A DNA stretch of 64,000 nucleotides from Melampsora larici-populina 98AG31 (GCF_000204055.1 NW_006768773.1:1209879-1273878); one strand, 5' to 3'; positions 20,672-33,900 are shown, numbered from the stretch's first letter. Translations and numbers: made by a program. The notes: generated by a model from the letters alone, not told the origin.

Positions 20672-23600
20672 TCATTGATCATAGCCTTGCCAAGTTAAAA
20701 AGGTATCCAAGAGATCAAACTGAGTGCCAGTAGGACTCGTCATAGAATCATTCCCTGGCGCGTTACTACTACTTGGGTTTCCATCTACACCTGTGTTCTG
20801 ATTGAGACTGGTGTTCCTACTCAAGCTCGAAAGATTCAATAGTGGAGGACTAGTAGTGGTCGAAGGAGGTAAAGGTTGAAGCCTAGGACTCTCATACGAA
20901 GGACCAAAGATCGTACTATAAGCATTGGCGACTCCATTCGGGCTGGTCAATGACAATTCATTACTGGGAAGAGCCATAGGAGGATGGAAAGGTTCGTTGA
21001 GACCAAAGTAACCTGAATGGGTGGGTTGAGAATGTGGCACTGTAAACATCGGATTATAGGCTTGACTATCAGGTTCGATACTCAAATTTTCCCAATAACC
21101 TGGGTTATTGAGTGAAGGACATTCTTCATCATCAAACTCGTTTGGTGAAGAAACGAGGCCCCACGATCGGCTATTGAAAGATGCAGCGAGTGTGCCATTT
21201 GGTCCATTATTATGATTTGGGAGATTATGACAACCGAGGTTGTTGATCGCATGTTGAGTCAAGCTATGGCTGCCATTCGGTGATCGATCATTTGTGGTAG
21301 CCGATCCAAACGAAGTGCCTCGTGATCGACTAGAAGAGCTCGCCGAGGGAACACGTCCGGATGCGGCTGAAGAGGTGGAGATTGATTGTCGGCGACTCTT
21401 TCTAGTCAGTCTCGTTGAGGCTCCCAAATCACAAGGCAAGTCGTCCACTCCACTATCGCTTCGAGAAGCAGAAGCTCCATAAGATTCAAGGTAATGAGCC
21501 AAAGGTGTGGAGCCTTCATCCTGACCACTACCCAAACTGAGAGGTCGGAGAGAGCGTCGAGTAGAAGACAAGTTTGATAGTCGCCTCGGTTTAGGTAGCG
21601 GTTGACCAGACTTGTAAGCATTGAGGGCTGACAAAGCATGGCTATTGAGTCGATTCAGTCGAGTAAGTAAATCACGACAAAGAGGTGTGTGAGTGGCAGC
21701 AGTCTCAAAGACAGAGAGTGTCGCCCTCAAAGTCGCCCAGGCATGTTTAGTCAAGAGAGAATTGGGAGAGGTGATCAAAAGAGATGCAACACATGTCGCG
21801 CCGCTGTAAGCATGAAAGAAGAGATACCACCATCGATTCGCGACGTCCGGGTAGATATCTTGAGCAGCCTTGGCGATCGTGATCAGGTTTCGAGATGACT
21901 CTACGATGACCGAAATGACGCTTGTAGCAAACGATGAATGGAGAGGCTCTGAGGGAGAATCAGAGAGAGCCAAAGCGAACGCTCGACGATGAAGGAACAG
22001 AAGCGTCTGGTTCTCCAAAACTGCCATACAGTGCTAGAATTGAGAAGACGGATGATCGAGAGTGAGTCTATAGTTCAGGGAAGCCGAAGGGCATTGAGCG
22101 GGATTCAGCGACTGACCTGTTGCATGATAAGCTGCAAGCTAGACGTGCCGTCACAACGAAAGTTGGCATCTGGGAAAGGTATATCCAACGAAGGACCGTT
22201 GGAGATGAAGGGTATAACACTACACCTGATGGAAGCTGGTAAGCCCCCATCAAACTTGCGGATCTCTTGGTCAAGTCGATTGATCACGGCCAATGAAGGA
22301 GCGGCAACGCTGAAGACGTCGTCAACCACTCTTCCAATGCAAGAAGAGAATCGCCATTTGTGAGTCCAAAAACTTAATTTAGGCCCGTTGTCCTGTTCAT
22401 CATTGTGGTTATCTTCCTGCTCAGGAACATGAGTGTCATAATGCTTGTCACTGTTTCGGGCAAATATTCCGGTGTTAGCCAGAAACTCAAGGGTCGGGGC
22501 TCTAAATTAGGGATGGGATTCACCTTATGGCATAAGGTCGTCCAAGGACTAAACTTTGCAGTCGATCTAATGATAAGATCTCATGGAACGTGCGACGACG
22601 TTGATCCAATTCGGAAGACTCCAGGCCCCAGTTAGACCCATCTGTAACACGCAAGTGTCAGAAAATTGAGCAAAAGGAACGAAGGATAAAGGATCGGGCG
22701 CCCAATTGGGTGGATGTGACTGAATGGATTGCGTCATTCGACGATAAGACTTACCTCGATGAAGTCCCATTGATTGGCACAGCCTCATTGCAATGCCAAG
22801 AATAGGCCATAATGTCTCAGCAGCATCAATACGGGTGTTGAGCAAATAGATGCCCATCATATGAAGACTCTGAAACACGAAAACATTCGAAAAGGGAAGA
22901 GCGGTGCTCAAATCAGTTCAAGATAGAAGGTTTGCTTGAATGATAAGATCTGACAAGTACCTGAATAGCTGAAAGAGTCGGATTGGTGAGGAAGTCGGTT
23001 GACATGAGACACGTTTCGCAAGCCTCATGCCATTGACGAGCTTCAGAATTGAATGCCTGAACTCCTGGATCAAAAAGGACACCAAGGGCACTAGCAGTCC
23101 GGTAAACACGGAATAAGTCGGGAGCTCATCAACTTAGAATGAGAATTGGTGAACGTACAAAATTGCGTAAAGTAAGGCTAATCTAGTCAAACATAATTCG
23201 TCACCCTGGTCTCCATAAACTTCTTCGATCAAACTGGTCAACTCGCTGCGATTCAACAATGCATACAAATGTGACACAAAATTGTAATACGCGTCCTAAG
23301 AGGACAGACACGTTTTCCCCACAAACAAGCAGGAGACCGACGAGTTTCAGTGGCGTACTTCAAAGTAAGGTATTTCAACATGATACTCACACCAAGACGT
23401 TCGGCGCCTGACTTATCGGGCAAGAATGACTTGAGGTGCTTTATATCGAAGCGGTGACCAGGTGGTCGCGTAAACAAAGCAGAGCCGGGCCGAGGACCTC
23501 CGAATCCTGAAGACTCATCTGGTTCTTCCGAGGTGCCAGGAGTGGAAGATACTGATTCCGAATCCGAGCAATCCTGTGGGGGAAACAAGTTTTGGAGTAC

Positions 23601-24530
23601 ACCAAGATAAAATTAGAATCACAAGGATAGAATGGTGTGCTGGCACAAGGTGCAATTTTGGCATACCTCATCGAGATAAGCGCTGCTTGCGCTCCTGATA
23701 AAGACAAAGAGGATTAGACAAATTGCCGAGTTTTAGAAATAATTGAGTTCGGATAGCTCACAAGCCAAGATATCTTGCTCTCCCATCTCCACTGAGATTG
23801 AGAGTTCCCATAACATCTATCAATGATGGAAGAGCATTATCTTGATTGTTGGATGACCCATTAGAAAATATACCTGGAAGAGCAGGTAAAAAATCGGTCG
23901 AATTCAAAAACTGTGAACTGGAGGATTGTTCAATCTGCCTATGCGGCAGCTGTTGAGCTTGATGAGATTCCTGAGCAAGAAGAAGCTGATCCTTTTGGTG
24001 TAAAAGGTTCTCCAATTCTGAAATCTTCGCCAATAGAACAGAAGTGTCTTTGGATCGAACTTTGGCTTGTAGGGTACCTTCAGGGCAAATGCGAGCACAA
24101 CCACTAGATAAATCAAGTCAATAGATGCACCAGGAGAGGAATGAAAGGATTGTTTGTTTGTTTGAAATGAGACAATGCAGGTGACTAACCGCTTCGTACA
24201 TGAACCGCACGGCCAAACTCGGTCACCTGATTATGCATCGGAAGTGGAAGATCATAAAATTTGAGAATGATAAACCCAAGCAAAAGATACATATGAGAAG
24301 GATAAGGGAATATTTTGGTCGAATTGAATATAAAGATAGATGGATATATTTGAAGATTCGAAATCCATAGGATTACATGAAATAGGATGATCTGGAAACC
24401 GACATTTGAGCTTCAATCTTCGACATTCTGCACAACTGAGCCGATGACGAGGTCTTCGTTTAGGAGGGGCAGATTCATCGTGTTCGTTGGGTGGACGATA
24501 AGGATATTCTTGCTTGATGTTCGAGTCCAT
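20672..24530 (-). CDS. Zn2Cys6 fungal-specific transcription factor
   Basis: The start MDSNIKQEYPYRPPNEHDES at 24530 leads into a basic stretch (KRRPRHR) and the zinc binuclear cluster CAECRRLKLKC, completed after an intron by DRVWPCGSCTKR and after another by GCARIC. Splicing at AAAT|GTCGGT gives canonical spacing of 2, 6, 5, 2 and 8 residues between the cysteines. A coiled-coil dimerisation helix follows (LLAKISELENLLHQKDQLLL). Downstream exons carry the fungal-specific transcription factor domain (Fungal_trans type), including SLHMMGIYLLNTRIDAAETL, LGIAMRLCQSMGLHRDGS, and DQRRRTFHEI just after it. The last large exon (to 20672) has a helical part (ENQTLLFLHRRAFALALSDS) and then a long Ser/Asn/Pro-rich tail likely used for activation. 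About nine short introns are implied. It is a nuclear regulator; the target genes cannot be told from the sequence. Confidence 0.85.
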
Positions 24531-27500
24531 TGAAAGGAAGAGATGAGAAAACTAAAAAGTCAAGTACAAAAGACAAAAACCGAGATTCGAGACAAGAGAC
24601 GACACTGTTTGAAGAAATGAAGATCAATAAACATGGTCAGATGAACAGCTTGACCAACAGAAGGGTGAGTTTTGTAGAGGAGAAGGAATGCAAAAACGTG
24701 TGGTGGCCAAAGAGAAAAAAAAACGATCAAAACGAAAAAAAGAGCTGACACAAGAGCTATAATCTGAGCAATTGTTACAGTACAAGATTTCAAACCAAGT
24801 ATGGAAAAAACTGAATTAATTTGAATTTGGGATTTTGTCAGACTCAAGACTCGATTGTAGATTAGACAAAGCAGGGAGCTCGATTAGATTAGGGTCAAGA
24901 AGTGGACTGGCTGGTGGTCAAAGGATCGTTGGAAGATAAGGAGTGATTCGGAGGTTGAGTGAAGATGAGTGAGTTCAAACACTTTTCAGCTCGCGTAAAT
25001 TCGGATGGATAAAGGGTCGATGGGGTAGGGTAGGCTGATGTAATATAAACGAGTAGTTTGGAAATCTGGGGAGGGGGGCTCACGAAAGACTAAGTGAACA
25101 AACAATCAACTAAAATTGAGTGTGTGATGACGACTTTACTCAAGCCAAACTAAAGATGAAAGATTAAGAAATTGAAGTTTAAAGTAAGAGAAAGTCATGA
25201 AGCAGACCAAAAGTCAGAGGATGAGTGTAACCTTTGCAGTGTATGAACTACAGAGTGATTGAGATGAAGATTGAATCGATAAGTCGTAAATGTTGCTCGT
25301 TTGAAGGAAATAAGGTCAACAGCTATAAACCAGTTCGCGTTTGGATTGATTTGTTCGACCGTTGAGCAAGTTCGCGTCCTCAGCTTAAGTTGATGGGATC
25401 ACAACCTCATGAAGCGCCACCACTGAAGATGATGGTCGAGAGTAAAAGAATGGTTTTGAATTGAGAATCGATATTGGGAATGAGCTTTTAAGGATGAGAA
25501 CCTCACCAAATTAAATTGTTCGGCGAAAGATAGGTGAATTAAAAGACATTCATATCACTCAGCTTGTTATTTCGAATCAGTCCGTGATGAATTTTTGATC
25601 AGAAATTAGTAGTTTAAAATTTAGATATGGATAAAAGACAGAGATGGGTGGAAGGGTTTAGAATTGGATATTGGTATAGTACGTCATATCTCATCTGTAC
25701 GTGTAATAAGTGTACATTTCTCCTCATTTCTCACAGCGGCCGAAGCAATCAGCCCGCTCTTCACTCATTCTTGTCTTCACTCGAAGGTCTGGATGAGAGA
25801 AAGTGAATGGTCTGATAAGATTGATGAAGACATTTTGATTCGACCATCATCCTGCATATGTTGTAATTTGTAAAGCATAAGGCTGAACTCACTCAACAGC
25901 ATCGGGGGTCTGATGAGCTTCAAGCTGCAGTGATGGACATTGATGGTTTCGGTATTTTGTCGATCGTGGTTTTGGAATGGACCTTTGGGCATTCAAAATC
26001 TGTACACACATGTCCAATCGATTCCTGATAAACTTGGCTCCTCAAAACCTCAATGAAGGTTGGGCTTCTTGCATAAGTTGCTTGATTTGACTTTGTAAGA
26101 TATGCTTCATTGTATGCGTTTACGGCTATCATAGCTCATCATTTGAGGATGCGAGACCCCAAACAATTACTCTGTTCATGGTTTCATTCAGATAGGTAAC
26201 AACCCCATTTATTCAAGAGATCTGTAGTCAACATGAAAGCAAACTAGAAGTGATATTTAACAAACTACTTTAAGCAGTTATAAGATATCCTTGCAAGCTT
26301 GATGACCGTTCTTTGAAGCAGCTCTCTATTAATGGAAAAGTCAATGCAAACCAGGAAAGATTTATCCTCCCGATTTATCGAACCTGGTCTCCATGAGGCA
26401 TTTTTGAGTCATTTGATAAGGAAAAAGTGGAACACTCACATCCCCACATTGCAACCGTATGATTGTTTTTTTTCAAGCATCACTAAGAAGCTCGTGACTT
26501 GATTTCACTCGGAAAAACTTCAGCCGTGTTCTTCCATTTAAGAATTTGGATGATATAAAAATGTGAAGGGCCACTGGCGTCCACTTCTATTTAGCAGTTT
26601 ACGCGGATCACTTTCTTTACAGATTCTTTGAGGATATGTTGGTCGAAACATGAATACATAAATGCCATCTTGATCACACATCGAGTGAAAGAATTTTTGA
26701 GAATTTCCGGCGATCTTAACTACCCGGATCATGATGAATGACGAAATTACTCTAAAACTCTAGACGAAAGGAATTGAGCATATCATGACTTTCATTCGCA
26801 CAAATTATGTATGTAGCTATTGGGTTAAGAAGGCACTTGATAGAGATTCTTGATGCAGCTATTTGGGTCCCATCGACTTGATCTACACCGACGAGATGAA
26901 GCTTAGAATGATGATACACATCCATCTAGAACCGCGCCCACTTGCCTCAGGCTTTAGGCCATGTTAAATTATCATGCTATCAAAGGTCCAGATACTCACT
27001 GCACTCTATGCGCTAGCACAAGAGTTGTACTAGGGAGTTTAGTGCATAGCTAAATTTTGATAGTAGTATCAGTGGTTTGTCCAAGCTGGTATTCCAGAAT
27101 CGTCGAAGGCACAATATCCAAATCTCCTTGTCTTGAGAGCTATCCATATGAATCACTGTTAAAGTGATCTACCCTATATCACAAAGTCATGTCTAAGGGA
27201 GATTTCAAGTTCTACAAAATTTATATGCGCCTAAAGTTGGCTTAGGAGGAATTCAAAATGATAAGATATCACGGTCGCATTTTTCTTGGAATGCATTCCA
27301 GAAGCCCAATTCACCACTATTGAAGATAGCTTTGGTGTATCAAGGCAGGTTCCGAAGTTTTCAAGTTGGACTATCCCAAGCTGAGGTCATATATTTCAGT
27401 ACATTTCTTTGAGAGCCAAGAAAAAGATTGAACCTCCCCTGAGTCTATGAGTTTTTTCTAAAGAATTGATGTACTGTCATCAACCTCTCTGTGGATGCAA

Positions 27501-27947
27501 GCTACTGAGGAAAAATGCTGTTTTTTGACTCCTGGTCCATACATACATATACAATGTGACATGGATCTTTGAGTATATCAGAGAGACCACAATTGTGGAT
27601 GTTTGGAACACTATTCAATCTTACATTGCTTTTGGCAAAAGGACATTCTTTCAAATCTATCTCTGAGGGGCCTAGCATTATTAGTACCTAGCGTCATAAA
27701 TTGATCAAACATTGTGAAATAATCCAATTTCTTTGAAATTATGTTGAACTCCTTTAAATTCTTTGAAACATTTTCACAAATACAAGATCTTCATGTGGAG
27801 AAGATGATCTAAATCTTGTTCAAAAGCAGAGTACTTGTAACCATTCTTTCATATCATTGATCAGTTTTCTCTTACTTTTGAATGTTTTGATGATCTTTTT
27901 GAAATTGGTGGGGATGTTTCATGACTTTGGAAAGATAATTGGAATTA
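24531..27947. other. Intergenic, 5' flank of the transcription factor plus AT-rich DNA
   Basis: The first 600 bases hold the likely leader and promoter of the minus-strand transcription factor. No clear TATA box can be assigned. From 25.2 to 27.9 kb I see only short incidental open frames, no splice-consistent gene, no RNA gene and no complete repeat ends. Confidence 0.45.
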
Positions 27948-28114
27948 CGGGATACAAAGTTAAAACTGGGTTTTTTTCCCAGTTTCCCAGTTTTTGTTTT
28001 TGGCTGTGTTTGGAACTTTCCCACGTTCTCCCAGTTTCCCAGTTTGCGCAAACACAGCCAAAAAGTCCGAATTGGGAAACCCGGAACAAATTCGGGTTTC
28101 TAGTTTGTATCCCG
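27948..28114. mobile_element. 167-bp mariner-type MITE, TA duplication
   Basis: Both ends read CGGGATACAAA inward and are flanked by TA (27946-27947 and 28115-28116). Inside are inverted copies of the phrases TTGGCTGTGTTTG and CAAACACAGCCAA and runs of CCCAGTTT. There is no coding capacity. The element ends only 23 bp before the target duplication of the LINE that follows. Confidence 0.72.
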
Positions 28115-28300
28115 TAAATGAAGTACTTTATGTGGAGATGAAGGATAAGATGGGGGGAATTCTGACTTCGTACCACTACAGTCAACTTTTGCGCAGTGAC
28201 TGCGCAATCATGTTTCCTTTTTTCGTCCAGACACCATCCTACCACCATCTTATCATCTTCAAACAATCATAACTCCCTTTATCGCTCTCAGAATCCCTCA

Positions 28301-29641
28301 ATGCCACCTGATCCACCTCCTCTTACCCGTGATATTCGATTCGACCCAAAACGAGCACGACCGGACGCGGCAAACACGCGAACGAACACGATGGCCACCG
28401 GCGACCTAGACACGGACATGACCTCATCTACTGCTGCAGAACCCGTACAACGACTAGAGAACCTGTCCATGAACGAACTCTGGAAGTACCTGACCGTGAA
28501 CAACAAGCTCGAGAACGGAGATGTTGTAGTACCGGCAAACCTGGCCCAGATCATGTCGGCCCTAATAATCACGATGCAGGATACGGCGTTGCGACTCAGT
28601 GCACTAGAAACGCGTCTACAAGGGTCAAACGAACCGACGACACGCTTGGAGAGACTTGAACAGCAACTTAAAGCCCTGATAGACGCACAACAAGTACAAT
28701 CGGCTCCCCAACCTAACGTAAATGGTCTCCCGGCTAAACCAAAATCGTGGGCATCTACAGCAGCTGAAGGCTTGAAGATCACCTCAAACCGAGCTCCGCC
28801 ACAACCACTGTCAAACCAGATCATCAATGCATTCAGGCCAAGTCAAGTTGTCATAAGGTGTTTAGAAGGAAAGAAACCTTTTGAAGGCATCAAAGCAACT
28901 GAGATCGTCAATCGCGTCAACATGGCACTAGCTCAACTCGAAGTCAAGATTGCAGGCAAAAAGATCGAAGTCAAAGGGGCGGCTAGCTTGCCCTCAGGGA
29001 GCATCAAGCTTTTTACAGCAACCCGAGCTGAGGCTACCTGGTTACTCGAGAATAGGACACTTTGGACGACGCTAGCTGATCCAGAATTGATCACATCTCC
29101 AGCCGTCTTCCCAGCAGTAATCAATTCGGTCCCAATTGAATATTACACAAGAGTAGACGAAATCAAACACTTGCTGTCCGAACAGAATCCAATCCCGAAT
29201 GACATGATCCACTCTATCAGATGGCTGAGCAAACCGTATCCAGAACAGAGAAGTGGCTCTATCTTAATAAATTTTCTCGATAAAGAACTGACAAACAAAA
29301 TGGTTCGTGGCTCGGTATATTTTGAAGGCAACAGCTTGAGGGTTAGAGCATGTAAGAGAAGTAGGGTACAATGTTATCGTTGTCAAGAACCAGGCCATAT
29401 CAGTATGCAATGTAAAAATGAATTACTTTGCAGACACTGTGGTGCCAAACATGACTCGAGAATGTGCCAAACCTCCCAGACTGCCCGCCCTCAGTGTGTC
29501 AGATGCATCAATCAAGACGCAATACTCCATCCAGAAACCCAAATTGACAGAACCAACAAGAAATATGCTCACTCAGCCTCAAGCACAAATTGCCCCATCA
29601 GATCAAAAAGTCTGCAACAACTTACATCACAATCATGTTAA
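28301..29641 (+). CDS. LINE ORF1, gag-like nucleic-acid-binding protein
   Basis: This 446-residue ORF starts MPPDPPPLTRDIRFDPKRAR. A short coiled-coil region lies near residues 90-125 (ALRLSALETRLQ...RLERLEQQLKALIDA), followed by an esterase-free central RNA-binding-like region. C-terminal zinc knuckles read CYRCQEPGHISMQC and CRHCGAKHDSRMC, with a third Cys pair CVRC. The protein should coat LINE RNA in the ribonucleoprotein. The stop TAA overlaps the presumed ORF2 start (ATG 29635-29637, within ATGTTAA), suggesting ORF2 is translated by termination-reinitiation. The frame is intact. Confidence 0.85.
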   Translation: MPPDPPPLTRDIRFDPKRARPDAANTRTNTMATGDLDTDMTSSTAAEPVQRLENLSMNELWKYLTVNNKLENGDVVVPANLAQIMSALIITMQDTALRLSALETRLQGSNEPTTRLERLEQQLKALIDAQQVQSAPQPNVNGLPAKPKSWASTAAEGLKITSNRAPPQPLSNQIINAFRPSQVVIRCLEGKKPFEGIKATEIVNRVNMALAQLEVKIAGKKIEVKGAASLPSGSIKLFTATRAEATWLLENRTLWTTLADPELITSPAVFPAVINSVPIEYYTRVDEIKHLLSEQNPIPNDMIHSIRWLSKPYPEQRSGSILINFLDKELTNKMVRGSVYFEGNSLRVRACKRSRVQCYRCQEPGHISMQCKNELLCRHCGAKHDSRMCQTSQTARPQCVRCINQDAILHPETQIDRTNKKYAHSASSTNCPIRSKSLQQLTSQSC

Positions 29642-30135
29642 GAAACACCAATACGAATCATTCAAGAAGTTCTATTCCCTTTTCAAATTTTCCTTCTTTC
29701 CCTTCTACCCCCCCAACTACCCCCAATAGTAGCACCAGAACACATAGAGACTGACAACTTTGTTGAACCCACAGAAAACCCAAACCTGACCATAGCTCAG
29801 CTAAACTGCTTTAACGGAAAACTTATAACACTGAATATACTAGCTAACGAAAACTACGCGATCCTATTATTACAGGAACCGTGGATTGATCCACATACAC
29901 TACGACTTCCACCACACCCAGCGTGGCACGACTTTACGCCCTACGATTACACAGCAAGAAACTACAACGAAAAACCGAGAACAGGTATTTATGTGACTAA
30001 ACGAATACCCTCATGGCTAATTACATTACTTCCCAGCAAATCGGCGCTACTTACAGCACTCAAAGTCAAGATCCCCAATGGACGACTACCCAAGATACGT
30101 GTAGTATCAGCCTACAATCCGCCAACCCACAACAC

Positions 30136-30772
30136 TGCGAAGAACTAAAGAAACTCGAGTCACCGGAATGGTGATCTTAAGATGCCAGTAAACGGGCGTC
30201 AGTCTTTACGGCTCTGAACACCAAAGACAAGAATTGATCACACCTTAAGATGCCAGTAAACGGGCGTCAGTCTTTACGGCTCTGAACACCGAAGACAAGA
30301 ATTGATCACACCTATTAAGGGTGAAAAGAAAATAACAAAGTACGCCACTTTGTTCCTCAGTGAACTGATTATTAATTTCATATAGCAGATGTATCTAACC
30401 TTAAGATGCCAGTAAACGGGCGTCAGTCTTTACGGCTCTGAACACCGAAGACAAGAATTGATCACACCTATTAAGGGTGAAAAGAAAATAACAAAGTCTG
30501 AAAGTAAGAGTGAAAGTGAGAAGTGAGAAAGATATTAATATTGATCTATTCAGATTGATGAATTAGATTATGAAATCCACTTACACGCCACTTTGTTCCT
30601 CAGTGAACTGATGAGGAAAAAGTGGCGATCGTGGGTGAGTGATCTTATTTAAATGTGATACAAAGGGAGGTTTAAGGTTAAGTTAACATAAACTAGGTGT
30701 GATAATTGTATGTAAATGTGATTGTGTTGTAAGATGTTTGATGTGTTTGATGATTTAGGTTGTATTCTGACA
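30136..30772 (-). repeat. Copia 3' LTR (in element orientation)
   Basis: In minus orientation it runs TGTCAGAATAC...TTCGCA. It contains three copies of a roughly 66-bp unit built on AAGATGCCAGTAAACGGGCG (about 30180, 30246, 30402) and two copies of ACGCCACTTTGTTCCTCAGT (about 30342 and 30583). Confidence 0.95.
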
Positions 30773-30781
30773 CGCCCCCTC
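30773..30781 (-). promoter_or_regulatory. Polypurine tract of the Copia element
   Basis: On the minus strand GAGGGGGCG lies immediately before the 3' LTR (TGTCAG...), the standard plus-strand primer position. Confidence 0.8.
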
Positions 30782-30909
30782 AAGCACATCAAACTTAGAA
30801 ATAGATCAGGATTTTGGATTGTTAATAAAAAAAATCAGATAAGAAAATAAGAAGAAAAGAAAGGGAAGAGAAATAGAAATAAATAAAGCAAGAAAAAAAA
30901 ATAAGATCC

Positions 30910-33900
30910 TTATGAAGTTGGTTCGCGATGATGAAGGCCAATTGATTTTCGTAACCACTGAAATGGAGTTTTACCCAATGGCTTTGTTAGGACATCTGCA
31001 ATCATCTTATGAGATTGACAATGTTGCAGTTCGACGGTTCCACGTTTGACTAGCTCTTGGATCCAGTGATACTGGATCTCCACATGTTTGGTTCGAGCAT
31101 GGAATATCGTCTTGGAAGTTAGATGAATGGCTCCGAGATTGTCACAGTGAAGGCGGGTTGGTTGATTGATCATGAATCCAAAAGATTTAAGCAAGTTTTG
31201 AAGCCATGTTGCCTCCTGGCCTGCCTCCGTTGTAGCACGATATTCAGCCTCAGTGCTGGATAATGCGACTGTGGGTTGAAGGCGACTCTTCCAACTTATT
31301 GCCCCTCCTAGGAATTTGAAGATGTAACCGGTAGTTGATCAACGGTTATCCTTGTTTCCAGCCCAGTCTGCATCTGAGAACCCATATGGACAATCCCAAG
31401 ATTGATTTCCGGATAGCCCTTTATCATCAGCACTGTACTCAATAAATAAGTGAGTTGTTCCTCTCAAATAACGTAAGACATGAATAAGGGCGTTCCAGTG
31501 TGCTCGCGAAGGCCGGTCTAGGTGTTGGGATAAGACGCCGACCGCATAAGCTATGTCGGGGCGAGTACATTGGGATAAGTACATGAGTGATCCTACGCCA
31601 TTTCGGTAGGGAAGGTTTTGACGAGAAAAATCCTGAGCTTCAAAGTCGCTGGCTCGAGTCAGTTTTTGATCTGCTGGAAGTGGGGTACTGGCTGGTTTAC
31701 ACGACGACATCCCAAACCTTTCTAATACACTTTCAATCATTGCTGGTTGACCAATTGCATAAGAGAATTGAGATGTTCTGCTGATTTGAATACCTACAAT
31801 ACAGTGAGAGATACCTAAATCCTCCATTTCCCACCGATTTGCAATAAGCTTCTTGATGTCTTCAATCTCATTTCCGGTGATAGCCATGTTGTCCACGTGA
31901 ACATACATAGCAGAAAATTTGCTTCCATTCATTGAAATTCGTACGAAGACACACGCATCAGCTTCAGATTGAGTAAAACCAATTGATAGTAGAAATTCAG
32001 TGACATCATCACTCCAATATTTAGCAGATTGCTTAAGACCATATATTGTACTTGCTAAACAGGCAACCATATCATCATCATATAATTCTTTTAGATTGTC
32101 TGGGAGCTCCATGTAGATTTCGTAATCGAGTTTGTTGTTTAGGAAAGCACATATGGCATCCATCGAATGAATGGGCCAACCGTTTAGGGCAGAAACACCA
32201 ACAAGAGCACGTAGTGATGCAGGTTTTCCTGTGGGTGAATACGTTTCGTGATAGTCAACACCAGGAACTTGGGAGAAACCTTTTGCAACATAACGTGCTT
32301 TGAACTTCGCAATTGATCCATCAAGGTTAGGTTTGATGCGGAAAACCCAACGACCACCAACAACTGATCTGTCTTTCGGCCGTTTTACAATAGTCCACAC
32401 TTTCCTGTCATTGATCGATTTGATTTCTTTGTTCATAGCTTTGATCCATTCTTCCTTTTCAGGTGATTTTATAGCTTGTTTGTAAGTCTTTGGCTCATTC
32501 ACAAGTCTTACAGTTGGCATGGTGCTAAAGGCGTAAGGTTCATCGTCTTCTCCGGCAATGAAAGCATTAATATCAGCCCAAAAAGAATGCTGAGTCGATG
32601 GTGTGAATCGTTCAGGGGCTTTCCTGTCTCTGGTTGATCGTCGAACAGTGGGTTCATTGTTGATAGTTTGTTCCTCATCTTGTATAACTTCCGAAGGAGG
32701 TTCAGACTCCTTGGTTGTTTCAGATGGGATCGAATCTGGCGCTATGACCGTACCAGGATTATCATTTGGAGGTTCAGACTCCAACGTAATAACTGGATTT
32801 GTGTCGGGCCGATTATTGTGAAGAAGAGGATAGTCATCGTCATCAAGATTTATGGTGGGTTCTAATCCGGGATTTGAATCTTTAAGATCTTGTATTTCTT
32901 TTCTTGAGAATAGATGATCATATTGAAATTTGATAGATTTTCTAAAAGGGAATAGGTCTTCACGGAATTTTACATCGTGGGAAGTAACAATCTTCTTTGA
33001 ATCAAGATCGTAGAGGCGATAGTTGAAGTTGTCCGTTGCAAAACCAAGTAATACAGCAGTTCGAGTTACAGGGTAAAATTTTCCATCACGTTGACTCTTC
33101 CTGATCACATACTCCACCCCGCATCCAAATGTACGAATATGAGATACGGATGGCTTTCTTCCATACCAGCCTTCGAATGGTGTCATTAGACCTTTGTTGT
33201 AAGCTGAAGATACAGTTCGGTTATCAAGATATACAGTGGTATTGACCGCTTCAAAACAAAAGCTAGGTGGTAAGTTTGAGTGTTGAAGTAATGCTCTTGC
33301 TTTATATGTAATTGTTTTGTTTGATCGTTCTGAGACACCGTTTTCTTCAGGGGTGTAAGCAGCAGTTTCATGAAGCCAGATTCCTTGTTCCTTACAGTAA
33401 GGCACAAATAGAGAGTTAAAGAATTCGGAACCTTGATCTAAAGTAAAACACTTCACTTTACGCTCACTCTGGCGTTCTCCGAATGAGATGAAAGCACGAA
33501 GTGCATTAAAGACTGAAGTTTTATCTTTTGATTTCAGAAAGTAAACAAAGCGCATGCCAGTCAAGTCGTCGGTAAATAGGATGTAATATAAGTAGTTATT
33601 ATTGACATAACCCCTAACAATCCCACTTAGGTCTACGTGAACATTATCCAATTTGTTTTGAGCACGTGGTCTGGTATTTGAGAAAGGGGTTTGCTCGCTC
33701 TTTGATTTAATACAAGCAATACAGTCAACAGGTTTAGACAAATCAAGATCCTCAGAAATTCCATCAATCATTCTATCCTTAATCATTTTTCGAAGGTACG
33801 CGAAATTAGGGTGACCTAATCGATTGTGAAGATTGATTAAAGTGTTAGATTGATTGATTGAAGCTGAGGATGATTGTTGAGAAGGAATTTGACATACAGG

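Noticed and set aside
20672..22363. Plus-strand open frames inside the transcription factor region
   Set aside because: They are antisense to the long last exon and show no independent features.
24340..24440. Abnormal spacing in the Zn2Cys6 cluster
   Set aside because: Reading through the first intron gives eight extra residues; splicing at AAAT|GTCGGT restores canonical spacing.
28288..28827. 179-codon minus-strand open frame opposite LINE ORF1
   Set aside because: It is the antisense shadow of a high-confidence gag-like ORF with zinc knuckles.
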